Positions 1 to 11,531 of a DNA stretch of 64,000 nucleotides are shown one piece after another (the first letter of the stretch is position 1; each line of letters begins with the position of its first letter). Origin of the DNA: Climacteris rufus (taxonomy: Eukaryota; Chordata; Aves; Passeriformes; Climacteridae); NCBI GenBank assembly GCA_013398175.1, contig VZRZ01007779.1, positions 483,770 to 547,769 on the forward strand. The letters run 5' to 3'. The notes under the pieces were generated by a model that had not been told where the DNA came from, ran no database searches, and was given only the letters and a program-made list of their open reading frames with translations. The translations under genes were made by a program, and so were the position numbers.

Positions 1-3000
1 AAAACTTTACATTAATCTTATAAATTACTTCTATCAGAAGTTTGGTTAATAAAAAGAACTTTAGCAGTTAGTTATAAATTGATGGGTTTATACCTGCTTT
101 CAATAAATTGGTACAAAATTTATTTGAAAATATAATAGTCCAGGAGAATTTTTAGTTTAAAATGTTATCTCTAAGTTTTCAGATTTCACAATTTAATGCC
201 AATGAAATAAAATTGTATTATTTCAACAGAAATAAAGTGGTCTGTTCATGGTATGACACAGGGATGAAATCCTCAACCCTATATATTTTTTCAAAATATT
301 TCTTGAACAGAAGTTTTTGAAAAGGCCCATTGTTTTGAGAAGCATCTCTGGAACAAATTTTTGCAGAAAAAGAGTTTGTCAAAACAGAAAATATAGGCGT
401 TTCTAAAATGATCCATACATTTGGTAAATAGCAAATGTTGATATTATTCTGGGGGTTTTTTCAGTTCATAAGCATCATAATTTGCATGAAAATAAAGCAG
501 AGAGGAAAAATTGTATCACATTTTTCACTTTCCTCTTCAGAAACTGAGGGGGGAGGAGATACAACTTTCCCTGCCACTTTCAGAAACTGTACACATTTTT
601 GCATAATAGCAATCATTATCTCCAGACTGGTGGTCAAATGAGCTCTATTGATGCATATGAGCTTCTTGGTTTTGAGTATAAGCCCCCTTTTAAATATACT
701 TAATAGAACTCTTCTAAAGATTTATTGCATGCACAGCATAATATTTACAGGCAAAAGGCAAATTATTTAGTTGCAGACCTGCTAGCTTCTGTCTACTTCT
801 GAAAGAGTACTTTTGGGCATATTTTCATTTTTGTTACCTACTTAAGAAATGTATGGAAAAAAATAAACTACGATGTAACAATAAATAAGCATATTTTAAT
901 CTTGCATACATGGACTTATACATGTTCCCCCCTTTGACGTAATGTAAAAATTAAATTAAAAACTCTAATACAAATACTCAAGAAAAACAGTGGGAAATGC
1001 CTAGTTATGTATAATTTATGTGTGAATGATAGTGTCAGCTCAGAAAGAAGGAAAACCTATATAGTTTTTCATGGATGTTATTATTTCTCTGTCCTCATTG
1101 ATATTCAGCTTTCATGCAATTCAGACTTGAAATTAGGTATATACCTAAGTAATCTAGTGAATGGCTTTCATACAATATACTTGGTTGACTTTACTTGTAT
1201 TTTCCTTATCTCATGGCAGACAGAAAGAGGCAGAATGAAAACAAAGAACAACTTCTCGTGTTGGCCCACACCTTGTTTCGAGGAAGCATTTGTAAAGAGC
1301 TTATAGAAGTTTAATGATGCCTCAGTCTCTAAAAGTTCAAACAATATGGATTGTTGCATAATCTATTGTGTCAATAGGTTGTTTACAACCAAAGGTATTT
1401 TTGAAAAAGGACAATCAGAATGTCATCACAAAACATGAGATAAATTGAAAACACATTAGATGCTCTTTCAGTATAAAATTACTCCTGATTGTTTTTTTCA
1501 GTCATCGCATTCCTCTATGTGGATATGGTAAAACCAGTCACACAATCTGTAAAGAGATTTCAACATAGCACAAAGTATAATCCTACAGAAAGACCCAAAT
1601 TTCAGACCTGCATAGCTATGTTACCTTGGCATTTCGCTTGGGTTTCTCAACCCAGGAAAAAAGCTGCTACACTGTTACAGTTGCTCAAATTACTCACTCT
1701 TAATTAGTACTCATTAACCCTTTCAGAATTTCAGAAATGTACTCCCAACATAAAGCAGCAAAAACACTAGATGTGCATCTAATACCAGCAAATTTTTGAC
1801 AGACTGGTGCGGGGATGTGTAGGAAGCCAATATGCTGTACAGTGTCATTTGCTCTTTTACTTCACTTTGTTCTTTGTCTGCTTTCAGCTTCCTCAAAAAT
1901 CCTGAGACACTGATGCTTTCAGTCTATGGAAGGACACAAGTCTATTAACATTATCTTTCACAGATGCAACATATGGCTTGCAATACAGGAAACCCCATCT
2001 GCAGCTCTGCCAGAGCGTACCCATTAGGACAGCAGAGACAGTCTTCTGATTCAGCCTTAACATTCACTGTGGGTTTTTTTAAAGCAATATCCTTCATATA
2101 GGCCCTACTATATATGTGGGGGATAAGTCTGCATTTTTTGTTTCAAAGTAGAGTTCATCTCAGCCTGAACTGCATGAAGAACAGTTTTGAGGATTCCTCA
2201 ACCAGAGCATGTGCTAAAAATGCAATGCCAAGATTGCAAGAAATGCAGATCCACAGCAGAGTCCCCAGGTAAATGCTGAGGACAACACTTAGGTGTAAAG
2301 TTTTTATCATTGTAGCCAGGGGAGGCAAACGTAATCAGACAAAGGAAAACGATTTCTAACTTACACTGAAAAAAGAATAAAATAAAATCAGGGTTAGTTC
2401 TTGAAACAAGAGCCCTCAGGGAACTTATCATAATGCTTCCAATCTTTTGTCCTTTTTAATAGCACAAAAACATAAAAGAAGAACAAATGATGTTCTTAAG
2501 CTAGTCAACTAATGAAATGAGAAGACGTGAGAAAAGAGCATTGAAAAATTATTTTGGCAGCAAGCTAACTCCTTCAGAACTCTCTTTTGTGCTGCCTTGA
2601 GTCTACAGAGAAAACTTGTTGATTTGTTGTGAGATTTTAGTCTGTGTATTCTAGGGTTCTATGCACATTTGGGAGGTCCCCAGGGGAAAGCTTTCTGCCA
2701 ATTCAGAAAGCATTTCTAATTAATTAGAAAGCTTTTGTTTCTATGTTCTTATAGAATTTTTTTTTGGTGGCATTTTCATGCTAAGGCTTCTTGAATTATA
2801 TTTAGAAGCCATTAATCAGAAGAAACTTTGATGAGCATTTTCAATATAAGACTTTCAAATTTAGGCACTGTCATCTCCCTTTAGACAGCCGAACAGCTAG
2901 ATTAATTTTTAAAAATGCTGAGCATCAAGAAATATCAACTTACTTCCTAAGAACTGCCTTTCTAAAGTCCTTTCTAACTCTGCAACCTGTTGTTTACAGT

Positions 3001-5772
3001 CGCAGATGCTGAGGAAATCAGGAGTGAAGCACAGCACAAGCATACAGGTATGGCCTCCTCAGTGCTTTCGAGTTTCCCAGCAGTTGCAGCTTAAGTGCAT
3101 TTGCACTTCAGGAAGCAAATTTCCACACAGGACTGGAAAAGTTAAGATCTTCTTTTATCAAGTCTCAAAGGGATGAGAGAACGGCGAAGACTGTATCAAT
3201 CGTATTCCCATATGCAATCTCATCTAACATCACGTGCATCCTCTTTTTTTTTTTCAGCTTTCTCAAAGATTTAGTTTCCATTTATAAGCATTGTATGAAA
3301 GCTTTTCTTTACATTCTCTAAAGTGATTGAAGAACAGATCTTTTCTGACCACCTCCATAGCATTTCAGCCCTGCCTAACCTATGAAACAGCATAAACAAT
3401 GAAAGTCCCATCAAATTATGACAGTGAAAGTTACATTACATAAAATAACACCAATGATGTATAGACCGGAGATCTAGATGTAAGCATATTTTCACATAAA
3501 TAATGAAACTACCTGAACAATAACTAACAATAAAAAAATCTGAAAGAAAAGAATGAACAGAATATTACTGAAATACAGGAGTACAGCCATGGCAGAGATA
3601 AAATGGCAACCCATGCTATTTGACAACAGAAATGTAATTATCTAAGAGGAAAGAATACTCCAAGCCAAGAGAATTATGAGAAAAAACTGATGGACAAGGA
3701 GAGAGGATTCATACTTCATGTTTTCACTCATGTAACTCCACAAACAATATGTGTTCCAGGAAAAATGTAATAAAAGAGGGAAGCAGCAGTTCATTTTTCA
3801 GTATACAATTTCATTACTAAATTATTTATCTTTCACTCCCCTTCACTGCCTCCTCCAGAATGGTCTCGTATCTCCAATGGCAAAGAGGATGTAAAATGCT
3901 AAAACTGAAAATACTTGCAGTTTTCTGGATCTATTGCCTGACTACATGTGCTTTGATTTACTGCAATGAAACCATAAACTGTGTAATACAACAGGAATTA
4001 TTTTCTTATGAACAACAATACGGGTCCAGAAGCAAGAACACATCTTTGTAGTTCCACTTTATGATTCAGATTCATTGTGGCTTGAAACACATTCATCAAT
4101 CTCATGGGTATTTCTACAATGCTGTAAAGTTTAAAATACAATTTAGAACTAAGACTGATGAGTACTGAATATGTATTAATGAACATAAGGAAGGATTACT
4201 TAAGACGTACCATTGTGGCACATGTGTAAGGTCTAACAAATGCTAACAAGTCAGCGCTAACAAGCTCGTTTTCTAAAAGAATATACCTAAGTGAATACCA
4301 CAGAAGATTTTTCAGCCATTGAAAAATAAGTCCAGTTTCAGAGGTGTAATATGACACAATTATTTCAAGATAGCAGTAAGAAGCTCAAACAAGCAAAGCT
4401 TGTTTTGCGTCTCACACCAGCATCCATCCAACAGTATTCTTATTTATATCCTGAAATTGTGAGCTCTTAAGGTAAGCTTTTATATCCTAGCCCAGATGAA
4501 CAATCATGGGAAATGTTTTCTCTTTTTTAAGAAACAAGTTTGATCACTAGCCTGAGGTAGCTATGCTTGTCACTTGATCAAAAATTCTAGGTAGTTGTTT
4601 TTATTATTTTAAATTTCTGAATTGGTCTTCTCAGTTTAATTACATATTCATAAAAATTTACTACAATAAAGATGTCAGAAGAGTTCATGATCACAGTTTA
4701 CTTTTATTTAGTAGATTTAAGAATTTTATCTAGTTACTGAAACATTCAAAACTTAAGATTCCAGTACTAGAAGTGACACTGTATTGCCTTGTTGTAATGA
4801 TCACAATATTAATGCTTCCTGATGTCACTTTCATGAAACACACCGTATCCAACATCATAATATCTTCTTGAAAGGTCATGAAGTAATATGCAGGTGAGTT
4901 CATGGTTGCTGAGTTTCATACAAGAGGAAATCCACTGAGGGGACCTTGTTCCATCAAAGATAACAATATTCACAACAAATAGCATTCTTAGGAGACATCT
5001 GGATGTTATATCAGAATGAAACACATTTCTTCCAGCAAGATTCTGTTTATCTGAGAACCTATGAATTAACATGTGCAATACAAACTTCGAAAAGTGGCTT
5101 TTTCTACAGACGGCAACTGTTTTCCATTAAAATATTTCAAAAACCAACCACTCCCACTGCACCTAAGCTAGAAGTACATCTGACTACAGGAAATACCTTA
5201 GCATGGCAATTGAAGCTGGAGAGCTGAAACGTGAATGACTTTCATCCATTTAAAGAGCTCAGCCTTGATAGAATAAAGTGACCAAAATTCCACGCATTCA
5301 TTTTGAATCAAAACCAAGGCATGTCACTCAGAGATATTTCACATGAATTTCTTTTTTTTTATGCAAGTACATTAGATTTGTTGAAATCCAGATTTTTTTC
5401 ATGATCTCTTTTAGAAAAACTAGACTCTTCGGTAATTTTGATTTTATTTAAAAATTGCACCACTAAAAAATTCTCCATTGCTCTTTAGCTAGGGACACAC
5501 ATGCATGATTCTTTTTTGACTTTTAAGCTAAAACAAACCTGGAAACATAGAACAAATAGGCAGTCTGTGCTTCTAATTATGTAATTATTCTATTATATTT
5601 CAGTTTTATCTGACATTCAGAGGCTTTCAGTCAAGACGGAAGACAGAGGATGTTAGTTGCTTTTTCTGTCCAATTAAACATATTAATCCTGAAGTCTTAA
5701 AATACATTGCAAAAGAAGATGCAATTTATACATAATGTAAGGCAGGGATGTATCAGTCTCAATTAAAAATTA
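1..5772. other. AT-rich non-coding sequence, no gene recognised
   Basis: This stretch is AT-rich and every frame is broken often by stops. The few open frames (for example 1007-1306 and 4809-5078 minus) show no domain, no biased composition and no coding-like neighbours. I recognised no transposon in it. The only coding-like hint is a 48-base stretch at 3000-3047 bounded by splice-like sites, treated as a finding. It may be intergenic or intronic, and the sequence alone does not decide between these. Confidence 0.7.
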
Positions 5773-5858
5773 AGGAAGCTGAGAGGAGTTATCTTGAGAG
5801 ACTTTCTCAAGGTCACATAGTCAAGAAGAGCCTGCCAGTAGATTCTCCCAAGCCCAGA
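5773..5858 (+). repeat. MIR-like SINE remnant
   Basis: The order of blocks resembles the MIR core and its right flank. A gaggagtta/cttgagag block comes first, then CTCAAGGTCACATAG, which matches the family's 'cccaaggtcacacagctag' segment. A 'gagcctgccagta..attctcccaagcccag' block follows, matching the family's 'cagagccaggattcgaacccag'. MIR is an ancient tRNA-derived SINE present across amniotes, and bird copies are few and strongly decayed, as this one is. It has no coding capacity. The ends are approximate, and chance similarity cannot be excluded without an alignment score. Confidence 0.45.
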
Positions 5859-8555
5859 AAAACAGACAAGACACAGACCTACATACATATCCATATATAT
5901 TTGCATATTTTCAAAATATCTTAAATGTGTATTTCCTTTAATTCCAGAACAATTCCATATTTGCAGCTGTAATGCTAAAGATAAATAACCAGTTTTCAGG
6001 CTGATGAACGAACTGGGTTTGAATGCTGAACTCATTAAGGACTCTGGAGAAGCTCACAAACCACCCTACAAAGGCAGTCTGACACTAAAATTTGCAGGCT
6101 GATGCACTGCATAGCATAATCCACATGTATTGATGCTGACACAGGAGAAACATTATGCCTAAAACACCATCTCCCACACAATTAATTAATCAGTGATGGT
6201 ATGTATAAGTTTCCTTCATTTATTTCTGACATTTGACAGCTTTGGAGGAAGGTACTATCAGAAGTTCCTATGCATTTTATTTGCCTTCTACAAACAGCAA
6301 GCGCAAGTAACAAAGATAACTTCTTAAATGTAGGACATAATAACAGGCAATGTTAATTATTGATTAATACAAAAGTGTATTGTTAAGAGACAAGTAAGAT
6401 TGAGGTCATACATTACAATGATTAATGACTGTTTTCCAGAAAACATTCACTGTAAAATTGCTTGCAAAATTATGTTCTTCTAAAATTAATTAATCTAAAA
6501 GCTTTAAGAAAACATAAAAGCACAATAATCAGGAAACTGGGTAAGCAGTTTGCTCTAATTTGAAAAAATAAAATTTGTATAATTGATTAGTCTGAGAGCA
6601 ATTACAGAGCTGGCAAAGCCTTCAAACAAGAACCAACTTCAGAACAACAAACTAGTAATTGGTTTTTATTCATCTTTCCAGCACACTTATTTGCAAAATG
6701 ATAGCCAAAATTGCTGTTCCATATTTTTGGTATATGAAGGAAACAATACCATGGAATGTACAAAAAGATGTGCTCTGAATGCACCCTACTATCAGCCTGT
6801 GCTGTCTCTGACTAAAGGGCAAGAGGCAACTTCACATCAGTCCAACAGACTTGCATTCCAGCTTGGTTTATAGGCTGTATGAAAAAGACCTCAGTGTTCT
6901 GCATTGAACTCTTTTTAATGTTTCAGAAATCATCCTCCTGTTTGTGATCTTCAAAAGTGTTATGTGAGGGAGTTTGTGGTGTTTTTTCTTCCAGAAGTTG
7001 CTGTGATGACCACATGTCACCAGAGTGAATGAGTGTGAGGAGCAAGCCTGATAAATCATCTGCAACTGAATTTGCAACAGCACTGTCTTCTACATGTGAG
7101 AGGCTAGAAAGAAAATTTACCTGTGATGCTACATAAAATACTTCATGGGCCACACCTAGCCTACAGCACTTCAGGTGTGAATTTTGCCTGCAATAGGTGG
7201 TTTGGAGTAGGATGTGAGAAAGAACCTTAAAGGGACTTATGGCGTGTTTAGCATGATCGCTGGCCATAGAGGTGTTAGGTTCCCACTTTGTGTAGCTTCA
7301 GCACAACTGCACATCACTTTTTCTATCCTATTGAAGAGGAGAAACTGAAGTTCTGACCTGCAAAAGTCTTTAAACAGCAGTTTGTCAACCACACAACAAA
7401 ATCAATCTCAATAATTAGCACCACACAGCTACTAACCATACTCACTTCCCATACAACACAGTGTCTTACATCCAGACTTTGTGACCATATTATCTTGGTC
7501 CCTCTACCTTACAAAATCCCTTACATTTTTGAAAATAAATGTGGAATACCAGTTCACTGGTGTATGCATGAGGTTAGTATGCTGTAAATCACTAAAATCG
7601 AAAGGAAAGCAAACACAAACCATTCCTAGGTCTCTCTATATTCTCATAACAGCTAAATTTACATCCAAGACAACGCTGTCAAACCCAACAGGATTTTTCT
7701 TTGCAACATCAGAACAGAGTTATTGTCATATATTACTCTGGACATAAGCAATTTGTAATTGAGAGTGTTCTGCAACGGTGACTGCTGCTTCGTAAGTGTT
7801 TACTTCACCTTTGTGTGCCATAGAAAGAGCTACAGATGATCAAAGCCAGAGTGAGATTTTTGGGTGAGGATACACTGAATAATTGAGAAAAGAAAATAAT
7901 GTAATTCAAGATGTGTGTTGTTTATTTGAGGTTGCTGCTATAACAGGGCACCAAATAAACTACAGCAGAAAATCCAAAAAATATCAAAAATACCAAAAGT
8001 GCCAAAGGCAGGGTTGTTCATGTAGTATAGAGTATGTAGTTTATGAATACTAAGTCCATTTGTATCAGCAAACTTGATAACTGAAAATGACAAAGGACAT
8101 ATAAGAAGTGATGCGACCTCTGACCAGTAACATGACAATATTACTATTTAAGAACTTGTTGAACCAGTTAAATTCAGAGTTAGCTCTAAACACGTGCTTT
8201 AATATCTTTTGACTTTCACTACATGCTTAAAATTTAAGCCTGTATATACAGAGCTTTTCCTCAATCGGGAGTTGGCATGATATATCAGTAATGAGTATGA
8301 GTAGATGTAGGTGAAAAAGTGGATTATTTTCCCTCCACACAAATTAGGAATTTACAGAAAAATCAGTTGTAAGGTTTTTCAAATAAATAGAGAGAGTTGT
8401 ATTACACCTGCACTATAACACCTATGGACTTTCATCAACCCTAGGAAGAATTGTTGGAGAAAACCCATTAGCAGAAACTTTAAGCTATTGCATATGCATA
8501 GCACACCTTACAAGTATAAAGCAAGGTCCTCAGAAGGAGAAGCTTTCAAAGGTAA
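5859..8555. other. AT-rich non-coding sequence
   Basis: No gene is recognised. A 114-residue open frame on the minus strand (6923-7267) lies in a slightly GC-richer patch at about 6880-7270 but shows no domain I know. About 7320-7400 has a faint MIR-like run (agaggagaaactgaag) that is too weak to call. The rest is unique AT-rich sequence. Confidence 0.6.
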
Positions 8556-9058
8556 AGGGGGAATGCTAAGCAAGCTTGCAGATGATACAAAATTAGGAGT
8601 TGTTGAGTCCCTGAAAGGCAGGGAAGACCTGCAAAGAGACCTTGATAAATTAGAGGGCTGGAAAGCCACCAGCTGTATGAAGTTTAACAGGGGAAAGTGC
8701 TGGATTCTGCACTTGGGATGGGGCAACTCTGGATGTACAGGCAGACTGGGGAATGAGATGATGGAGAGCAGCACGGTGGAAAGGGACCTGGGGGTCCTGG
8801 TCGACAGCAAGTTGAATATGAGTCAGCAGTGCCCTGGCAGCCAGGAGGACCAACCCTGTCCTGGGGTGCATTAGGCACAGCATCACCAGCTGGGCAAGGG
8901 AGGGGATTGTCCCACTCTGCTCTGCACTGTGAGCAAGAACGATATAAAGTTATTAGAGAGTGCTCAAAGAAGGGCAATGAAGATAGTGAAGGGCCTTGAG
9001 GTGAAACCATATGAGGAGCAGCTGAGGTTACTTGGTCTGTTCAGCCTGGAGGAGGTTT
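8556..9058 (+). mobile_element. CR1 LINE fragment (end of ORF2, truncated and internally deleted)
   Basis: CR1 is the dominant non-LTR retrotransposon of birds. The plus-strand frame at 8488-8874 reads through the end of the CR1 reverse transcriptase. It contains a KLADDTKL run, which is the Y/F-A-D-D catalytic box region with L in place of the aromatic residue. It then shows MKFNRGKC, ERDLGVLVDSKLNMSQQC and GSQEDQPCPG, all typical of the CR1 ORF2 C-terminal part. After the frame ends, the nucleotide match continues through the 'ctgaggttacttggtctgttcagcctggagga' region. Compared with the copy at 36264-36972, about 30 bases are missing near 8928. The 3' untranslated end is also absent, so it was lost after insertion because CR1 copies normally keep their 3' end. 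The element is 5' truncated and dead. Confidence 0.93.
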
Positions 9059-9265
9059 TCTACCTGCATGCAGGTGGAGCATTATTCTGGTCAGTTTATT
9101 TGAGAACGAGTTTTACAAGAAAAAGCATCGTTCAGAGAGAAAGACAACATTTAAAATATATTTCTAGATATTAAAACTATTTGAGAGAAAACAGTTAATA
9201 AGGAAATGCTGATAAGAAGGAATCATCATTACACATATCCATGCTGGGTAAGAAAAGAAGAGGGC

Positions 9266-9645
9266 TGCACTGGGTCTTTCTGGAATGGAATTAATTTTCT
9301 TCACAGGAGCCCTGGTGGTACAATGTTTTGGATCTGTGGTTCAAACAGAGTGGGTACCACCAAAGTTTTGGCCATTGAGGAGCAGTTCTTGCATGACTCA
9401 AAACTTTCTCAGTTCCTTACTCTGTCTCTGCCAGCAAGTAGGCTGGGGGTGGGCAAGCATTTGAGAGGGAATACAGCTGGGACAGCTGGCTCAAACTGGC
9501 CAAAGAGGTAATTCATGTCATATATCACCATGTTCAACAGTAAAAAATTGGTTTTTTTCCAAAGTAACTGTTGCTCAGAGATTGGCCAGTCATCAGAGTT
9601 TGTGAGAGGTGGTAAGTGGTTGTCTTTGCAACACTTGGGATTTTT
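9266..9645 (+). mobile_element. Degenerate ERVL-type solo LTR, plus orientation
   Basis: This is a worn copy of the LTR family seen in better condition at 46300-46830 (opposite strand). Shared blocks in order are a TG start with a ctgg..tggaat segment, TTAATTTTCTTCACAG, ttttggatctgtg, GGGGTGGGCAAGC, and ACAGCTGGGACAGCTGGCTC followed by aactggccaaagagg. A catgtcatat..catgttcaacag segment corresponds to the promoter-proximal region. The 3' part (about 9530-9645) follows a different subfamily or is heavily mutated, and the CA end is not recognisable. No internal retroviral sequence flanks it. Only remnants of regulatory sequence are present and there is no coding capacity. The left end is more secure than the right. 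Confidence 0.72.
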
Positions 9646-9654
9646 CCCTGAGTT

Positions 9655-9750
9655 TAAAAGAAAAAAAAGAAAAAAAAAAAACAAAAACAAACCAAAAAAC
9701 AAAACATACAACTGAAAACAAACATCAAAAAACCCAACAGAAAACCACCC
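9655..9750 (+). repeat. A-rich simple repeat (AAAAC/AAAAG type)
   Basis: This tract is almost pure A with interspersed C and G (aaaaag, acaaa, accaaa, aaaccc). It abuts the right side of the degraded LTR and may have grown from the LTR's own A/T-rich end or arisen independently. The open frames across it (9515-9715 and 9609-9845), rich in lysine and asparagine, are artefacts of this composition. Confidence 0.85.
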
Positions 9751-10880
9751 CAGAAAACCATCTTCTTCCTTCCACTATATTATCAATGTGGAACACTTAC
9801 TACATGGAAAATATTTCTCTATTATTAACACCAAAGTATTCATAAATATTTTCAAGAAAAACTTGTCTTCAAATTTGAGATCACTTTAATTAGATAAACT
9901 GTTTTAGGTAGCATAGTGGCTGATCACTAGGGACGAACTTTGTTGCATACCAAAATAAACACAAGGAAAACACTGCATTAATTTAAAATATAATACACAT
10001 GAACAGTTATATGTATAATATACAAAAGATATATATACACACAACACAGAAATGTTTGTGTACTCACAAGATGATTCAGAACACTAGGTTCTCAGCTGCT
10101 GTTTATATAATCAGGTCTGTTGAAATTACTATTTTTAGTTGAACAGAAGTAACAGTGTCTTACTAAAATTGAAAGGATACAGTAAATTTAAGAATTAGTC
10201 ATTAAACAAAATTCAAAAGTCATATAATTCTTAACAGTAGGGTGTCTAGAAGTCAGACTGTCTGCAAAAACTGCAAGTTTTAGCTAGGGAAAGTGTACCT
10301 TAAACTGGAAACTGCTATAAGGAATCAACTTGTTCACAGAGACGTGGCGACAACATGTTTGTTGGGTTTTTAAAAGCCATCTCAGCACAAAATACAACTT
10401 ACTTGTGAACTTATGAACTGACATCGAGCATACTTTTACTCTGTGTAACAATAAATAATTTTTAGTTTTCACCTCTTGCTGTCCTGCACCAGGTTATTAA
10501 CATTACATTTTATTTCTGAAGGTCAAAATCCCATGACTCAGAAGCAAGTTGGTTTTACCTTTCCTCTCCTTGTTTGCACAAATTGATGTATCTTGCCACA
10601 CTGTAGAGTCCATGCAGGTCAGACCCAAAGTAAGTTTGGGGAAAAAAATCCCAAACTTACATTAACTTCAACGCTTTTGGAACAGAGTACGGTTTTGATT
10701 AGCAATTGGAAATGCAAGTTTTAAGATGCACTTGATTTTTCTCTCAAACACTCAATTTGTTTTAGTCTGTTAGAACAAATTACATAGCCCGTGAGAGTCA
10801 TTGATAGACTACGTTCCTAACTTTGCAGATATATTAGAAAATATTTTGAGTAACACTATTATGCAAAAAAGAGCTGGGGG

Positions 10881-10980
10881 AAAAAAAAATATATATACAT
10901 ACACACATGCAGGTGTTCAGGGGCTGGGACACATATATATCTACACTTACACATATTTTTACATACATATGTGTGTACGA
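10881..10980 (+). repeat. A-run followed by TA/CA-rich microsatellite
   Basis: Nine A's lead into alternating at/ta and aca units, interrupted by a short GC-richer 'aggtgttcaggggctggg' segment, then more acatat/tatg units up to gtgtgtacg. The purine-pyrimidine alternation is imperfect, and the tract is probably length-variable between individuals. Confidence 0.8.
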
Positions 10981-11210
10981 ACATTGTAAAAAAGGATCAA
11001 CTACCTCATTAAGTTTTTACTGTTGCATTTGCCCAGTTCAACATTACTAATGATAAAATCACCTTAAAGGAGTAGGTCCCTATGTTTCATAATTAATTTT
11101 CTTCTTTACCTCTGTCATAGAGTTCTGCTTTCCTTGATTTTACAGTTGCACATATCAACTGAGTCTCCAATACTGTTACTCATTACTTTAAGAACATGGG
11201 CACATCTTTG

Positions 11211-11246
11211 GAAAAAAAAAACAAACAAAAAACCAAACAACAACAA
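11211..11246 (+). repeat. A-rich (AAAC)n tract
   Basis: A run of ten A's is followed by acaaac, aaaaaacc and caacaacaa units. It has no associated transposon body on its 5' side that I recognise. Confidence 0.75.
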
Positions 11247-11448
11247 GGAAAGAGCTATCTAGAACCACTTAGTTGTTTGTTGCTTTGCCATTATCCAGAA
11301 TAAAGTATCCATGTGCATGTACATATAATTTTTCACAACCTTTAGGTTAATCCTACTGCCTGGGCTTTGGCCCATGGTAACACTGCAGTCACCCAAACTC
11401 GGACTACATGTCACCCACCAAGCTTAGAACTGCTGTATGACTCAGTTG

Positions 11449-11531
11449 TAAAAAAACCAAACAAACACAAATAAATAAACAAAAAAAAAAAAAAACAAAA
11501 AAAACCAGACCAAAAAAACCCACCAAAACAG
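11449..11531 (+). repeat. A-rich tract with AAAC/AAAT units
   Basis: About eighty bases of A broken by single C, CC or T (aaacaaacac, aaataaataaac, then 15 A's, then aaaccagacc). It lies about 200 bases from the similar tract at 11211-11246. The unit pattern suggests slippage growth of an old poly-A seed, but no retroposon body is visible upstream. Confidence 0.8.

Noticed and set aside
8508..9010. Minus-strand frames of 78-108 codons
   Set aside because: They are antisense to the CR1 ORF2 fragment at 8556-9058.
9515..9845. Lysine-rich plus-strand frames
   Set aside because: They are the translation of the A-rich tract next to the degraded LTR.
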